From the NCBI GenBank assembly GCA_031283825.1, contig JAITAZ010000086.1:1-6841 (forward strand): a DNA stretch of 6,841 nt, written 5' to 3'. Shown here one piece after another: positions 1 to 6,841 of this stretch. The notes under the pieces are model-generated. The model was not told where the DNA came from, ran no database searches, and saw only the letters and a program-made list of their open reading frames with translations. Made by a program: the position numbers and the translations under genes. Numbering within the stretch: the stretch's first letter is position 1; each line of letters starts with the position of its first letter. Origin of the DNA: Planctomycetaceae bacterium (GTDB lineage: Bacteria; Planctomycetota; Planctomycetia; Pirellulales; Thermoguttaceae).

Positions 1-207
1 TTTTTTGACGTCATTTTCAACTACGTTAAACGGCGATAACATTGACAAAATCCGTTGATTAATTTCTCCTCGCGTTGACAACGGATTGACCATAATAATA
101 TTACGTATCAACGTAGCGAGACCATAACCGCTAGTTTCGGAAAGTAAACCGTCTGAAACGGTTATCTCAAAATATTTTTGAAATTCTTCTTGTGTAAATT
201 GTTTCAT
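1..207 (-). CDS. Unrecognised protein, N-terminal 69 codons only (runs off the left edge)
   Basis: An open frame starts at ATG 207-205 and stays open to the window edge, giving MKQFTQEEFQKYFEITVSDG and then a Leu/Ile-rich, probably helical stretch (residues about 26-58, with LATLIRNIIM and INQRILSML). No catalytic motif, signal peptide or membrane segment is visible in this fragment, and I do not recognise the family. The start is chosen because its ATG overlaps the TGA stop of the helicase gene (ATGA, 4-nt overlap), the usual mark of translationally coupled genes. No strong Shine-Dalgarno sequence precedes it, so ribosomes finishing the helicase may supply initiation. The tight overlap suggests that the product works with, or in a fixed ratio to, the helicase. 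The amphipathic helices around residues 28-58 could belong to a small helix-turn-helix or an interaction domain, but that is a guess. Both the reality of the gene and its minus-strand frame are well supported; its function is not. Confidence 0.72.
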   Translation of the reverse strand, partial: MKQFTQEEFQKYFEITVSDGLLSETSGYGLATLIRNIIMVNPLSTRGEINQRILSMLSPFNVVENDVKK

Positions 208-3200
208 TTTTGTATCTTACTCAACACATGTTGAGTTGCTGCCGGTAATGCACGATCAATAAGTAAATGCGGAATAATTACAATCTCCCATCCATCTGCC
301 CTTAATATTTCATTCTGTTGCTTTGCTCGTTCGGTAGATGGAATTTGGTTTAGTAATGAATGAGATAAAATAATAGCCGTTTTTTGGGAGTTGTCTATTT
401 TGATGACGCCGTTTTCTATATCAGCGGAAATTTCTTTACAACATAAATCCTCTTTTAGTATGCGTAGTAATCGGTCTTCGATTAAGTCGTCTATACTCGG
501 CAAAGTTCCATTCAGTAGAAAACGAAGAAGTCCCGCCGCAGTTCGTCGGTCTAAATCGCCGTGCAAAAAACGATTTTGATAATTCTGTAAACAACGTTGA
601 CAAGCATGCTCACAATCGCAATTTTCTAAACGTTGCAAAACTTTTTGTAGAAATTCTCTTGGCGATTTGGTCGCCGCTTGCACAAATCCAGCGCCGTCTG
701 CGACATTATCATAAAGAAAAACATCCGCTTCTGCGCCGCCTTGACCGCTTGTTGTCGCTGACGGTTGAAATTCGCCGCCGATATTGTTAGACGCAATTTC
801 TAACTCGTTCACCGCAGTTTGACTCATTGCCGTCGCTAACGTTCCAAGCGTAATACGAGCAAGGTGCGAACCCTGAGATAATCGAATTGTATCTCCAAAA
901 TTTAAACGAAATAATACGACATCGCTATAAAATTTTGTTCCAAGAACAATTCTTTCCGGTTTATATTTTTTGCAATCTTGCTTTTCCTTTTGTTTGTTAA
1001 CTGGAAAAGGTTTAGTATGCGATTGTCCAGTAAAACGTTTATCAGAAATCCATTCGGCAGGTTCTATACGTCCGCACGATTGACAGAAATTAAATCCTGA
1101 CAATTTTTCTTCGTTTGCGCCGCGATTAGTCAGAATCAGTTCTTTTTTGCCTTTCCAAATAGCGAATCGTGCGTCCGAATAAAAAGGCGACGTTTGCTTA
1201 AAATCGGCAATAAGTCTTGCGCGAGTGGTGAAAGAATCATCGGGCATTTCATTTTCCGGCAATTCTTCTTGCATATCTACCGGTTGTGCAAAACCTGTCG
1301 GAATAAGCCAAATTCGAGCAGGTCCGAGCGTTTCTTGATTACAACCCGGACAACGAATTTTTTCGCCTTCATTTCCTTCGGACAACTCTTTCAATTCGAC
1401 ATAGCCGCAAGAACATTCGTAGTACAGTTTACGTTTCTTCCATGCGTCGTCGAAATCTTTTTTATAAGGCGACCAAATAGCAAACGAATAATGACGTTTG
1501 CCGTCAATGTAAACTTCCCTGCCCGGCGCATAACTTGATAATGCTTGCGTTAGTCCGTATTGCGGAGCATACTTCAAGACTGGTCGCCGATAATTTTGCG
1601 AGAGTTCTTTATCGAACACATGCATCGCTACAACATCTATCGGAAAAGAATAAGACGGCAAAAGAGAAACATCAAACAAGAAATCAAGAAGTTTCTCTGT
1701 ATCACGCGGTGAATTTTCATTTTCGATAACGTCTTTATCATCGTCAGTATTTTCTTCTTCTCCATGTTCTTGTTGATCGTTTATGTCAAGATGTTTTTCT
1801 CGTAATTTTGTCAACAGTGCGTTTGGAATAGCGTTAATCCACTCTTCCTTAAATTGCGTGCCGAGTAAAATTGTTTTAAGAGATTGAAGGACTTCTTGTC
1901 GTTTATCATGGAGCCATTGTTCTAAACCTGCGAAAGAAAATTCCGATTCTTTTCCGTTGCGAAAATCCTTGACTTTACCGAGTGCGGAGAAGACATTAGA
2001 ATCATACGTTTCATTTATTCGTTCTTGTTGAAACATACTGAAAATTTGTGCAAAAAGATGTCGTTTAACAATTTCTTCGTTATCGATATTTAGAATCGGA
2101 CTCTTTACTGCGCCGCCGATCATTTCCGCCGGTTCAGAGAAGTATTGTTGATTATGAGAATCTGTATCTGCATAAGTATTGATAGTTGAAAGCGCCGCGC
2201 CGCGTCGTCCTGCTCGTCCTGCTCGTTGTTGATAATTAGAACGATTCGGCGGAACATTCCGCATCGCAACCGCCGTCAATGAGCCGATGTCAATTCCAAC
2301 TTCCATCGTTGTCGTGCAAGATAAAACATCAACCGATATGTTCTGTTCTGTATCGTTTTCTTGCAGCGGCAATTCAATATCTTGAAAACGAATTTCATAT
2401 TTTTCTGAAAGAGCAAATGCGTCATTGCTGCCGGAAGGAATTTCGCCGATTGCCGCCGTGTGTTCTTTGGCAATAAATGGATAAGGCTTGTATTTTAATT
2501 CGCTATTCAATCGGTCTGTTTGTTCGCGATAAACTTTAATACGTTTCAAAGACGACAATTCTTGTATCGGATTAATTACTTCAACCGAATTTTTTGAGCT
2601 ACAAAAAGGACAATGATTTTTAATAAGCGAGTTGAATGGGAAAAGTTTTGTACAGGTTTTACATCGTAACCACTTTTCATTAGTATTGGTAATTTTAAGA
2701 AATAATTTTCCGCTATTAAGAAAAAATCCGTTTGCCGTTGCATCAAGTCCCCAGTTTTTTCGTAGATATTTAATCCATCTGGCTGGACTGTTTCTCGCCT
2801 CCGAAAAATTCTTGTCCACGAATGAATTATCTTGAATGATAAATTTAAAATCTTCTACAAATCGTCCTTCGTGTCTTTTGAGATAATGATATTTATTATC
2901 GTTGTCGATCCAGTTGCTTGGCGTGTTGCGGAGTTTTAACGTTTTTTTATCAAGCATCAGTTGAATCCATAAATCGAGGAGATTTTGTTTCCATTCTTTT
3001 TGTTCCTCATTTGACAATTTTTCTATTGTTTTTGGAAGCGGTAATTTATCCCATTCGGCATCGTTGTTTTTGTTGACGTCTTCCAAGTCGGGAATAATTC
3101 GAGCTAAACCTAGCGCGTGATAATTTGAATTTTCATTTAAAAGTATATCGTAAATTGCCGTCAACATAGATTCCGGTATTCGATCAAACAATTCTATATT

Positions 3201-5744
3201 TTTTCTCAAAGTATTCCATGTGAGATTATCGCGTTTGATATTATCTCTCATTTTGTTGTAATGCTCGTTAAACAATTCGCCGCTTTTCAGAATAGGCGAA
3301 AGAGCAATATCTTGATGAATAGCGCCGACGAGACAAGCGGCATAGCCATAATTGAGCGATGGTATTTCATTTACAGCGTCGGCATTTGTTTTGAATCTTT
3401 CGGCGAGATAACGGTATCCATCGAGCATTAACGCGCGTAGCGCGTCTCTCATTGAATCTTTTGTCAAAGTTCCGGCAAGACGCGACGCCGCTTGACGACC
3501 ATCAGAGAAAATTAAAAGTTTACGACCTTTCAGCGATGTCGTGGAATCGGGTTGTTCCGGTTGTTCCAATAATTGCGAGACAATAAGATGTTGAAAAGGC
3601 ATATCGCCTTTTGTTCTATGATTACTGATATACCAACTTTTTGCGGAACAAATTGGACATTGCGTAAAACGACGTCCATCTTTTCCTTTATCGGCAGGAA
3701 TCCATACGGGGCGAGTGTTCGTAGTTGGAAATTCTAGCAATGTTCCGGTTGATATATTCAAGTAACGTTCAAGATATTTCGATTTTTCCGACTTGTTGAT
3801 TTTTTCTGGTTTTTGCGGTTCTTGTAAGAGAATTTGAATTGGTTGAACGGATTCTTTAGCGTTGTCAAAATTTTCGTTTTCTTTAATTCCGTCAATTTTT
3901 CCGACGTCTTCTGACCAGAGATAATGCGGATTATCAATGTTGTCAGTCCAAGCATAAAAAAATGGAGAGCCGCATTTTTTACAAGAATGTAATTCAAAGA
4001 CCCGATGTTCGCATTTACAATAACGTCGTGGTTCTGTGTAGAGTTTACCGGTATATTGATTACGATTTTCAATAGATAAAGCGGAACAATCCGGATCGCT
4101 GCAAGCCCATAAACCGGATAAACCGCGATAAAATCGATGTACTCTTGCTGAAAATAAAGAATTACCTTGTTCGTTTTTAGCAAGCGAAGCTAATTCAATA
4201 AGTTTATCAGTTGCAGTTTTGGCAAGTTGCTTGTCAATTCCAGCGAATAATTTTTCAGATAATTGATCTATTTTTTGCGGTGCTTCGGCGTTTTCCTCTT
4301 TATGAGTTGATTTGTCTTTTTCACATTGCGATAGAGAGGTTAAATTTGCAAGTCTTCCGAATACCGGCAACGAGCGTAATTTTTCTGAAATTTCTTTAAT
4401 TTTGTTTTCATCTTTTCGAATCTTATCAAGTTCAATTTCGGCTAACCAATTTGCATCGTTTTGTGTTCCTTCGCCGGACGGCCAATGGGCAACTTTTTTG
4501 TCCTCCGACGTAATAGCGATTACAGTATCAATATCAACTCCATTCAATTCAGCGGCAAACTTACGTGCTTCTTCTTTTTCTCCCAGTGATGCGCTTGTGC
4601 ATATTACTTGAAATTGTTCCAGCCGTAAACCGAGACGTTCTTTCAACCGTCGAATAAGCATAGCGACTTCTGTTCCTTGCGCCCCGTTGTAAAGATGCGA
4701 TTCATCCAGTACCAAAATAAAACGCTCATTGGGATTTTCTTTATAATATTTTTTTGTTTCTGTAAATATTTTACGTTCTATTGGTCGTAGGAGCATATAT
4801 TCCAGCATTGAGTAGTTTGTAACCAAAATATCCGGCGGATTGTCTTGCATTTCGTAGCGGAGTATTAACTCTGGATCATTTAGATTTTCAACGGTGCGGC
4901 ATTGTTTGCCGTTTTTTACCCCATGAGAATTATTTTCTCCGTACCATTCAATAAATCCTTTTGCTAAATTATCAATTGGATATTTAATTGGAAACTTCCC
5001 TTTTTCGACGAGTTGTTTAATAGTATCGTTTGCTTTTTTTCGTTCTTTTTCGTCGTCGTGATTTAATGCTTTGTCGGCGAGGTCGAGATAAAATTTCAAT
5101 CCTCTTAATTTGCCGTATTTGCCGTATATCTTATTGCTAAAATTTTTGTTGCCGACGTCTGGTAAACGCCCCGGAAAGAGCGTACGTCCGGTGTAGCGTC
5201 CGAATTTTACTGGTCGGTTTGACGCTTTCGTGAATAAATCAAAACATTGCTGCGATCCAAACAACCGCCGCAAACGTCCCAACTGATCATTAACGAGAGC
5301 GTTCATCGGATACAAAAGCAGCGCACGAACTGCCCGCGTTTGAAAAGACAATTTATCAATTTCGCTAATAAGCCGACCAAGTATCGGCAAGAGAAAACAT
5401 TCCGTTTTACCGGAACCGGTTCCCGTTGTTACGATAATATTCTTCTTATCCGTCAACACCGCTTCAATTGCTTCCGCTTGATGTAAATACGGAGGATCGA
5501 AAAGAAGTTTCGCTTTTGCTAAGTCGGTTAATTTTTTTGCGACTTCTACAGGAATATTCAAGTCGCCAAATTTTTTGTTGACTTTATATTTCGCGCTGCT
5601 CTCAATATAAGGACTTTGTGCAATAACGCCTTCAACGTTGAGTAACTGTTCACGTTGTCTCAACAAATTTTCATCGGAAAGATGATAAGCGGATTCGATG
5701 TATCTCAATAATGCTTTTCTGTTATTTTCGATTTCATTAAACAT
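204..5744 (-). CDS. Giant DEAD/DEAH-type SF2 helicase with C-terminal DUF1998-type zinc cluster (DruE-like)
   Basis: This 1846-residue protein is an ATP-dependent nucleic-acid helicase/translocase, probably cytoplasmic; no signal peptide or membrane segment is seen. RecA1 carries a Q-like motif (PPYLHQAEAI, 84-93), Walker A GTGSGKT (108-114), motif Ia YPMNALVNDQ (145-154), TNYSMLEYMLLRP (309-321), motif II DESH (347-350) and motif III TSAS (383-386). RecA2 carries LLIFSDGRQAASRLAG (743-758), motif V with GIDIG (1150-1154) and motif VI QQRAGRAGRR (1172-1181). Cysteine clusters that look zinc-binding occur at 548-591, 696/699, 1028-1048, 1444-1468 and 1554-1557. The C-terminal CDCEHACQRC (1709-1718) matches the DUF1998 cysteine signature known from MrfA and defence helicases. 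MrfA is about 750 residues; the length here is nearer to DruE of Druantia, but I cannot confirm orthology. The start is ATG 5744: an in-frame TAA lies 11 codons upstream (5777-5775), and no other ATG intervenes. No Shine-Dalgarno sequence is visible; AATTTAAA precedes the start. The TGA stop overlaps the next gene. Helicase identity is near certain; the anti-phage role is inferred. Confidence 0.95.
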   Translation of the reverse strand: MFNEIENNRKALLRYIESAYHLSDENLLRQREQLLNVEGVIAQSPYIESSAKYKVNKKFGDLNIPVEVAKKLTDLAKAKLLFDPPYLHQAEAIEAVLTDKKNIIVTTGTGSGKTECFLLPILGRLISEIDKLSFQTRAVRALLLYPMNALVNDQLGRLRRLFGSQQCFDLFTKASNRPVKFGRYTGRTLFPGRLPDVGNKNFSNKIYGKYGKLRGLKFYLDLADKALNHDDEKERKKANDTIKQLVEKGKFPIKYPIDNLAKGFIEWYGENNSHGVKNGKQCRTVENLNDPELILRYEMQDNPPDILVTNYSMLEYMLLRPIERKIFTETKKYYKENPNERFILVLDESHLYNGAQGTEVAMLIRRLKERLGLRLEQFQVICTSASLGEKEEARKFAAELNGVDIDTVIAITSEDKKVAHWPSGEGTQNDANWLAEIELDKIRKDENKIKEISEKLRSLPVFGRLANLTSLSQCEKDKSTHKEENAEAPQKIDQLSEKLFAGIDKQLAKTATDKLIELASLAKNEQGNSLFSARVHRFYRGLSGLWACSDPDCSALSIENRNQYTGKLYTEPRRYCKCEHRVFELHSCKKCGSPFFYAWTDNIDNPHYLWSEDVGKIDGIKENENFDNAKESVQPIQILLQEPQKPEKINKSEKSKYLERYLNISTGTLLEFPTTNTRPVWIPADKGKDGRRFTQCPICSAKSWYISNHRTKGDMPFQHLIVSQLLEQPEQPDSTTSLKGRKLLIFSDGRQAASRLAGTLTKDSMRDALRALMLDGYRYLAERFKTNADAVNEIPSLNYGYAACLVGAIHQDIALSPILKSGELFNEHYNKMRDNIKRDNLTWNTLRKNIELFDRIPESMLTAIYDILLNENSNYHALGLARIIPDLEDVNKNNDAEWDKLPLPKTIEKLSNEEQKEWKQNLLDLWIQLMLDKKTLKLRNTPSNWIDNDNKYHYLKRHEGRFVEDFKFIIQDNSFVDKNFSEARNSPARWIKYLRKNWGLDATANGFFLNSGKLFLKITNTNEKWLRCKTCTKLFPFNSLIKNHCPFCSSKNSVEVINPIQELSSLKRIKVYREQTDRLNSELKYKPYPFIAKEHTAAIGEIPSGSNDAFALSEKYEIRFQDIELPLQENDTEQNISVDVLSCTTTMEVGIDIGSLTAVAMRNVPPNRSNYQQRAGRAGRRGAALSTINTYADTDSHNQQYFSEPAEMIGGAVKSPILNIDNEEIVKRHLFAQIFSMFQQERINETYDSNVFSALGKVKDFRNGKESEFSFAGLEQWLHDKRQEVLQSLKTILLGTQFKEEWINAIPNALLTKLREKHLDINDQQEHGEEENTDDDKDVIENENSPRDTEKLLDFLFDVSLLPSYSFPIDVVAMHVFDKELSQNYRRPVLKYAPQYGLTQALSSYAPGREVYIDGKRHYSFAIWSPYKKDFDDAWKKRKLYYECSCGYVELKELSEGNEGEKIRCPGCNQETLGPARIWLIPTGFAQPVDMQEELPENEMPDDSFTTRARLIADFKQTSPFYSDARFAIWKGKKELILTNRGANEEKLSGFNFCQSCGRIEPAEWISDKRFTGQSHTKPFPVNKQKEKQDCKKYKPERIVLGTKFYSDVVLFRLNFGDTIRLSQGSHLARITLGTLATAMSQTAVNELEIASNNIGGEFQPSATTSGQGGAEADVFLYDNVADGAGFVQAATKSPREFLQKVLQRLENCDCEHACQRCLQNYQNRFLHGDLDRRTAAGLLRFLLNGTLPSIDDLIEDRLLRILKEDLCCKEISADIENGVIKIDNSQKTAIILSHSLLNQIPSTERAKQQNEILRADGWEIVIIPHLLIDRALPAATQHVLSKIQK
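220..235. other. 16-nt near-perfect palindrome just before the ATGA junction
   Basis: The + strand reads CTCAACACATGTTGAG: 7-bp arms CTCAACA and TGTTGAG around a central CA. It lies inside the last codons of the helicase gene and ends 12 nt before the ATG of the downstream gene. In the transcript it could fold into a 6-bp stem with a 4-nt loop (CTCAAC-AUGU-GUUGAG), placed where a ribosome would load. That would favour coupled over independent initiation. No U-tract follows, so it is not a terminator. It could equally be a chance result of codon choice, or a short dyad protein-binding site. Confidence 0.4.
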
Positions 5745-5783
5745 TTTAAATTGGTTCGCGCTGTAAATTCTGGTTTATCGCCG

Positions 5784-5806
5784 CCGGCTTATTATCGGAA
5801 AGCCGG
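5784..5806. other. GC-rich hairpin across the stop codon of the upstream gene
   Basis: CCGGCTT (5784-5790) and AAGCCGG (5800-5806) are perfect 7-nt inverted arms around a 9-nt loop. On the minus strand the TAA stop of the upstream gene (5794-5792) lies in the loop. The hairpin ends 39 nt before the helicase ATG. No run of T follows on the minus strand, so it is not a classic intrinsic terminator. It is more likely an mRNA stability or processing element that sets relative expression of the two genes, or a chance result of GC-rich codons. No convincing -35/-10 promoter is seen in the 47-bp gap (5745-5791), which supports co-transcription. Confidence 0.45.
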
Positions 5807-6835
5807 TTCGTACGTTCTTGCGTCGCCGGAATTTTTAGTACGAGTTATATAATTGTTGGAGGAATTGTTGATCTTGACATTTAAATGTAAAACTGCTTTA
5901 CAGCAACATTCTATTTGATTGCGGGCAGTAATACAGTCCGTTAAATATTTTTTGCGGAGGTAAAAATAATTTTTTACAAGAAGAAGTTGTTCCTCAAGCC
6001 GTTTTTTGACCGGTTCATAATTTAGACGAATCGTTTGTTCGTTAGTTTCTTCATCGATTTTACGTTGCGCATCTGAAATTTTGAAATTAATAACGCGCTC
6101 GCGAATATCCAATTCTTCTTGTAATGAATTTATTCTGTTGTCTAACATTTTTTGATAATCGGCTTGCCAACGCTTTTGAGTTGTTACTTGCGCCAATTGA
6201 AGAAAATGATTCAACTCATTTGCGTTGAACAATTTTGGCTGTATCGATATATTCGTTTCCGTTTCTGGTATTTTGGTTAAAAGACTATAAATATTTTCAT
6301 TCGTAACTTTATTTCCTCTGTTGCCGTTTTTGATAAAACCGTATATTTCTAAAGAACCGGCAAACAGTAAATCGAGAAAACGGTTGTCGGCGGTTAAGCC
6401 GGTTTCTAAACGGCGTTGTTCGGATAACCGCATTTCTTCTTGCGTTTTATTCTCGCTTTTTTGTAACTTGTCAAGCATATTCGGATGCGGTAATTGTTTC
6501 CGTTGAGTTGTCAATATTCCAATTAAATATTCGCCTTCCTGAATTTCATTTTCAAATTGTTCTGTGTTAAACGAAACGTCGCAAGAATACATTCTGTGAT
6601 ACGCAAATATTTTAGCAAAATGATTGATAAAACTATCGTGTAATTGCGAACCGAAATTGAAAAATTGAAACGGAACTTCGTATCGTTGCTTTATCCGGTA
6701 ACGTTTATCAGTTATTGGCGCGAGGTCTCTTGGCGGAATCTGAATTTGATTTCGCTTTATTATAAATGGTTTTGTTCCGATAGGATCTTCTTCAAGAAAC
6801 GGAATAGAAATGCGGCTATTACGCGGTTTGTCCAT
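5792..6835 (-). CDS. Unrecognised 347-residue protein with coiled-coil-like C-terminal half, upstream partner of the helicase
   Basis: I do not recognise this family. The N-terminal third (1-115) is mixed and rich in aromatic residues (EVPFQFFNFGSQLHDSFINH, 53-72; GEYLIGILTT, 101-110). The middle (about 120-200) is polar and charged, with a hydrophobic patch LDLLFAGSLEIYGFI (154-168). Residues about 218-300 are strongly helical and charged with spaced Leu/Ile (INSLQEELDIRERVINFKIS), typical of a coiled coil. A CCC triplet follows (310-312), then a short polar tail. There is no nuclease, methylase, NTPase or membrane signature, so a structural, targeting or oligomerising role is more likely than catalysis; that is inference. 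The frame ends in TAA at 5794-5792, 47 bp before the helicase start, on the same strand with no terminator between, so the two are probably one operon. The ATG at 6835 is the first in frame, but the frame stays open to the window edge 6 nt away, so the true start could lie outside. Confidence 0.85.
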   Translation of the reverse strand: MDKPRNSRISIPFLEEDPIGTKPFIIKRNQIQIPPRDLAPITDKRYRIKQRYEVPFQFFNFGSQLHDSFINHFAKIFAYHRMYSCDVSFNTEQFENEIQEGEYLIGILTTQRKQLPHPNMLDKLQKSENKTQEEMRLSEQRRLETGLTADNRFLDLLFAGSLEIYGFIKNGNRGNKVTNENIYSLLTKIPETETNISIQPKLFNANELNHFLQLAQVTTQKRWQADYQKMLDNRINSLQEELDIRERVINFKISDAQRKIDEETNEQTIRLNYEPVKKRLEEQLLLVKNYFYLRKKYLTDCITARNQIECCCKAVLHLNVKINNSSNNYITRTKNSGDARTYEPAFR

Positions 6836-6837
6836 TA
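6833..6837 (-). other. Possible TAATG stop/start overlap with a gene beyond the right edge
   Basis: On the minus strand the bases just before and over the start codon read ATGTAATGGAC. A TAA (6837-6835) overlaps the ATG (6835-6833) by one base. If an upstream minus-strand gene ends on that TAA, the 347-residue protein is translationally coupled to it and starts here. Only six bases of upstream sequence are present, so the upstream gene cannot be seen; this entry rests on the junction motif alone. Confidence 0.3.
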
Positions 6838-6841
6838 CATT

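Noticed and set aside
1194..1538. Plus-strand open frame of 114 codons, and other plus-strand frames of 60-100 codons (for example 4312-4611, 5247-5486)
   Set aside because: All are antisense to the well-supported helicase gene and encode no recognisable motif; they look like by-products of the AT-rich coding strand.
1695..1790. Acidic low-complexity stretch in the helicase (residues about 1319-1350, rich in E, D and N)
   Set aside because: A plausible flexible linker between the motor and the C-terminal region; no frameshift or repeat expansion is evident, so it is not reported as a separate feature.
2199..2231. Short tandem repeat of cgtcctgct
   Set aside because: It simply encodes the RAGRAGR core of helicase motif VI and is not an independent repeat.
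3758..4183. Minus-strand open frame of 141 codons inside the helicase gene
   Set aside because: It lies wholly within the helicase coding region in another frame, is low in complexity (Lys/Asn/Ile-rich), has no recognisable domain, and the helicase frame here carries conserved cysteines.
5745..5791. Promoter for the helicase in the 47-bp gap
   Set aside because: No spaced -35/-10 pair is seen, only an AT-rich AATTTAAA directly before the ATG; co-transcription with the upstream gene is the simpler reading.
5808..5843. Inverted repeat TCGTAC...GTACGA with a 24-nt spacer
   Set aside because: The arms are only 6 nt and the spacer is long; expected by chance and inside coding sequence.

Overview
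The window is an accessory, defence-type fragment. It holds three genes, all on the minus strand, packed head to tail and probably forming one operon. In transcription order (right to left) they are: an unrecognised protein of about 347 residues with a coiled-coil-like C-terminal half (6835-5792); a giant 1846-residue superfamily 2 (DEAD/DEAH-type) helicase with a C-terminal DUF1998-type cysteine cluster (5744-204); and the first 69 codons of a third, unrecognised gene that runs off the left edge (207-1). No rRNA, tRNA, mobile element, CRISPR array or long non-coding stretch is visible. The only intergenic gap is 47 bp.

The helicase dominates the window. Its motifs are intact (Walker A GTGSGKT, motif II DESH, motif VI QQRAGRAGR), so it should be an active ATPase. 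It is far longer than the housekeeping MrfA/YprA-type DUF1998 helicases (about 750 residues). Its length is close to that of the large DUF1998 helicases of anti-phage systems, above all DruE of Druantia. The protein upstream does not look like any Druantia partner I can recall (DruA-D, DruM/F/G, or DruH, which is about 1000 residues). The locus is therefore best read as a Druantia-like or DISARM-like helicase system with unfamiliar accessory proteins. The defence role is inference from the helicase family.

The junctions suggest coordinated translation. The helicase stop and the next start overlap as ATGA. A 16-nt near-perfect palindrome lies just upstream of that junction. A 7-bp GC-rich hairpin sits across the stop codon of the first gene, in front of the helicase. 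The first gene may itself begin with a TAATG stop/start overlap with a gene outside the window.

The DNA is fairly AT-rich (about 40% GC by eye, not computed), with many CGC/GCG/CCG triplets. No clear Shine-Dalgarno sequence precedes either start that can be inspected. This fits a bacterium with weak SD use, but the window contains no marker that assigns a phylum.
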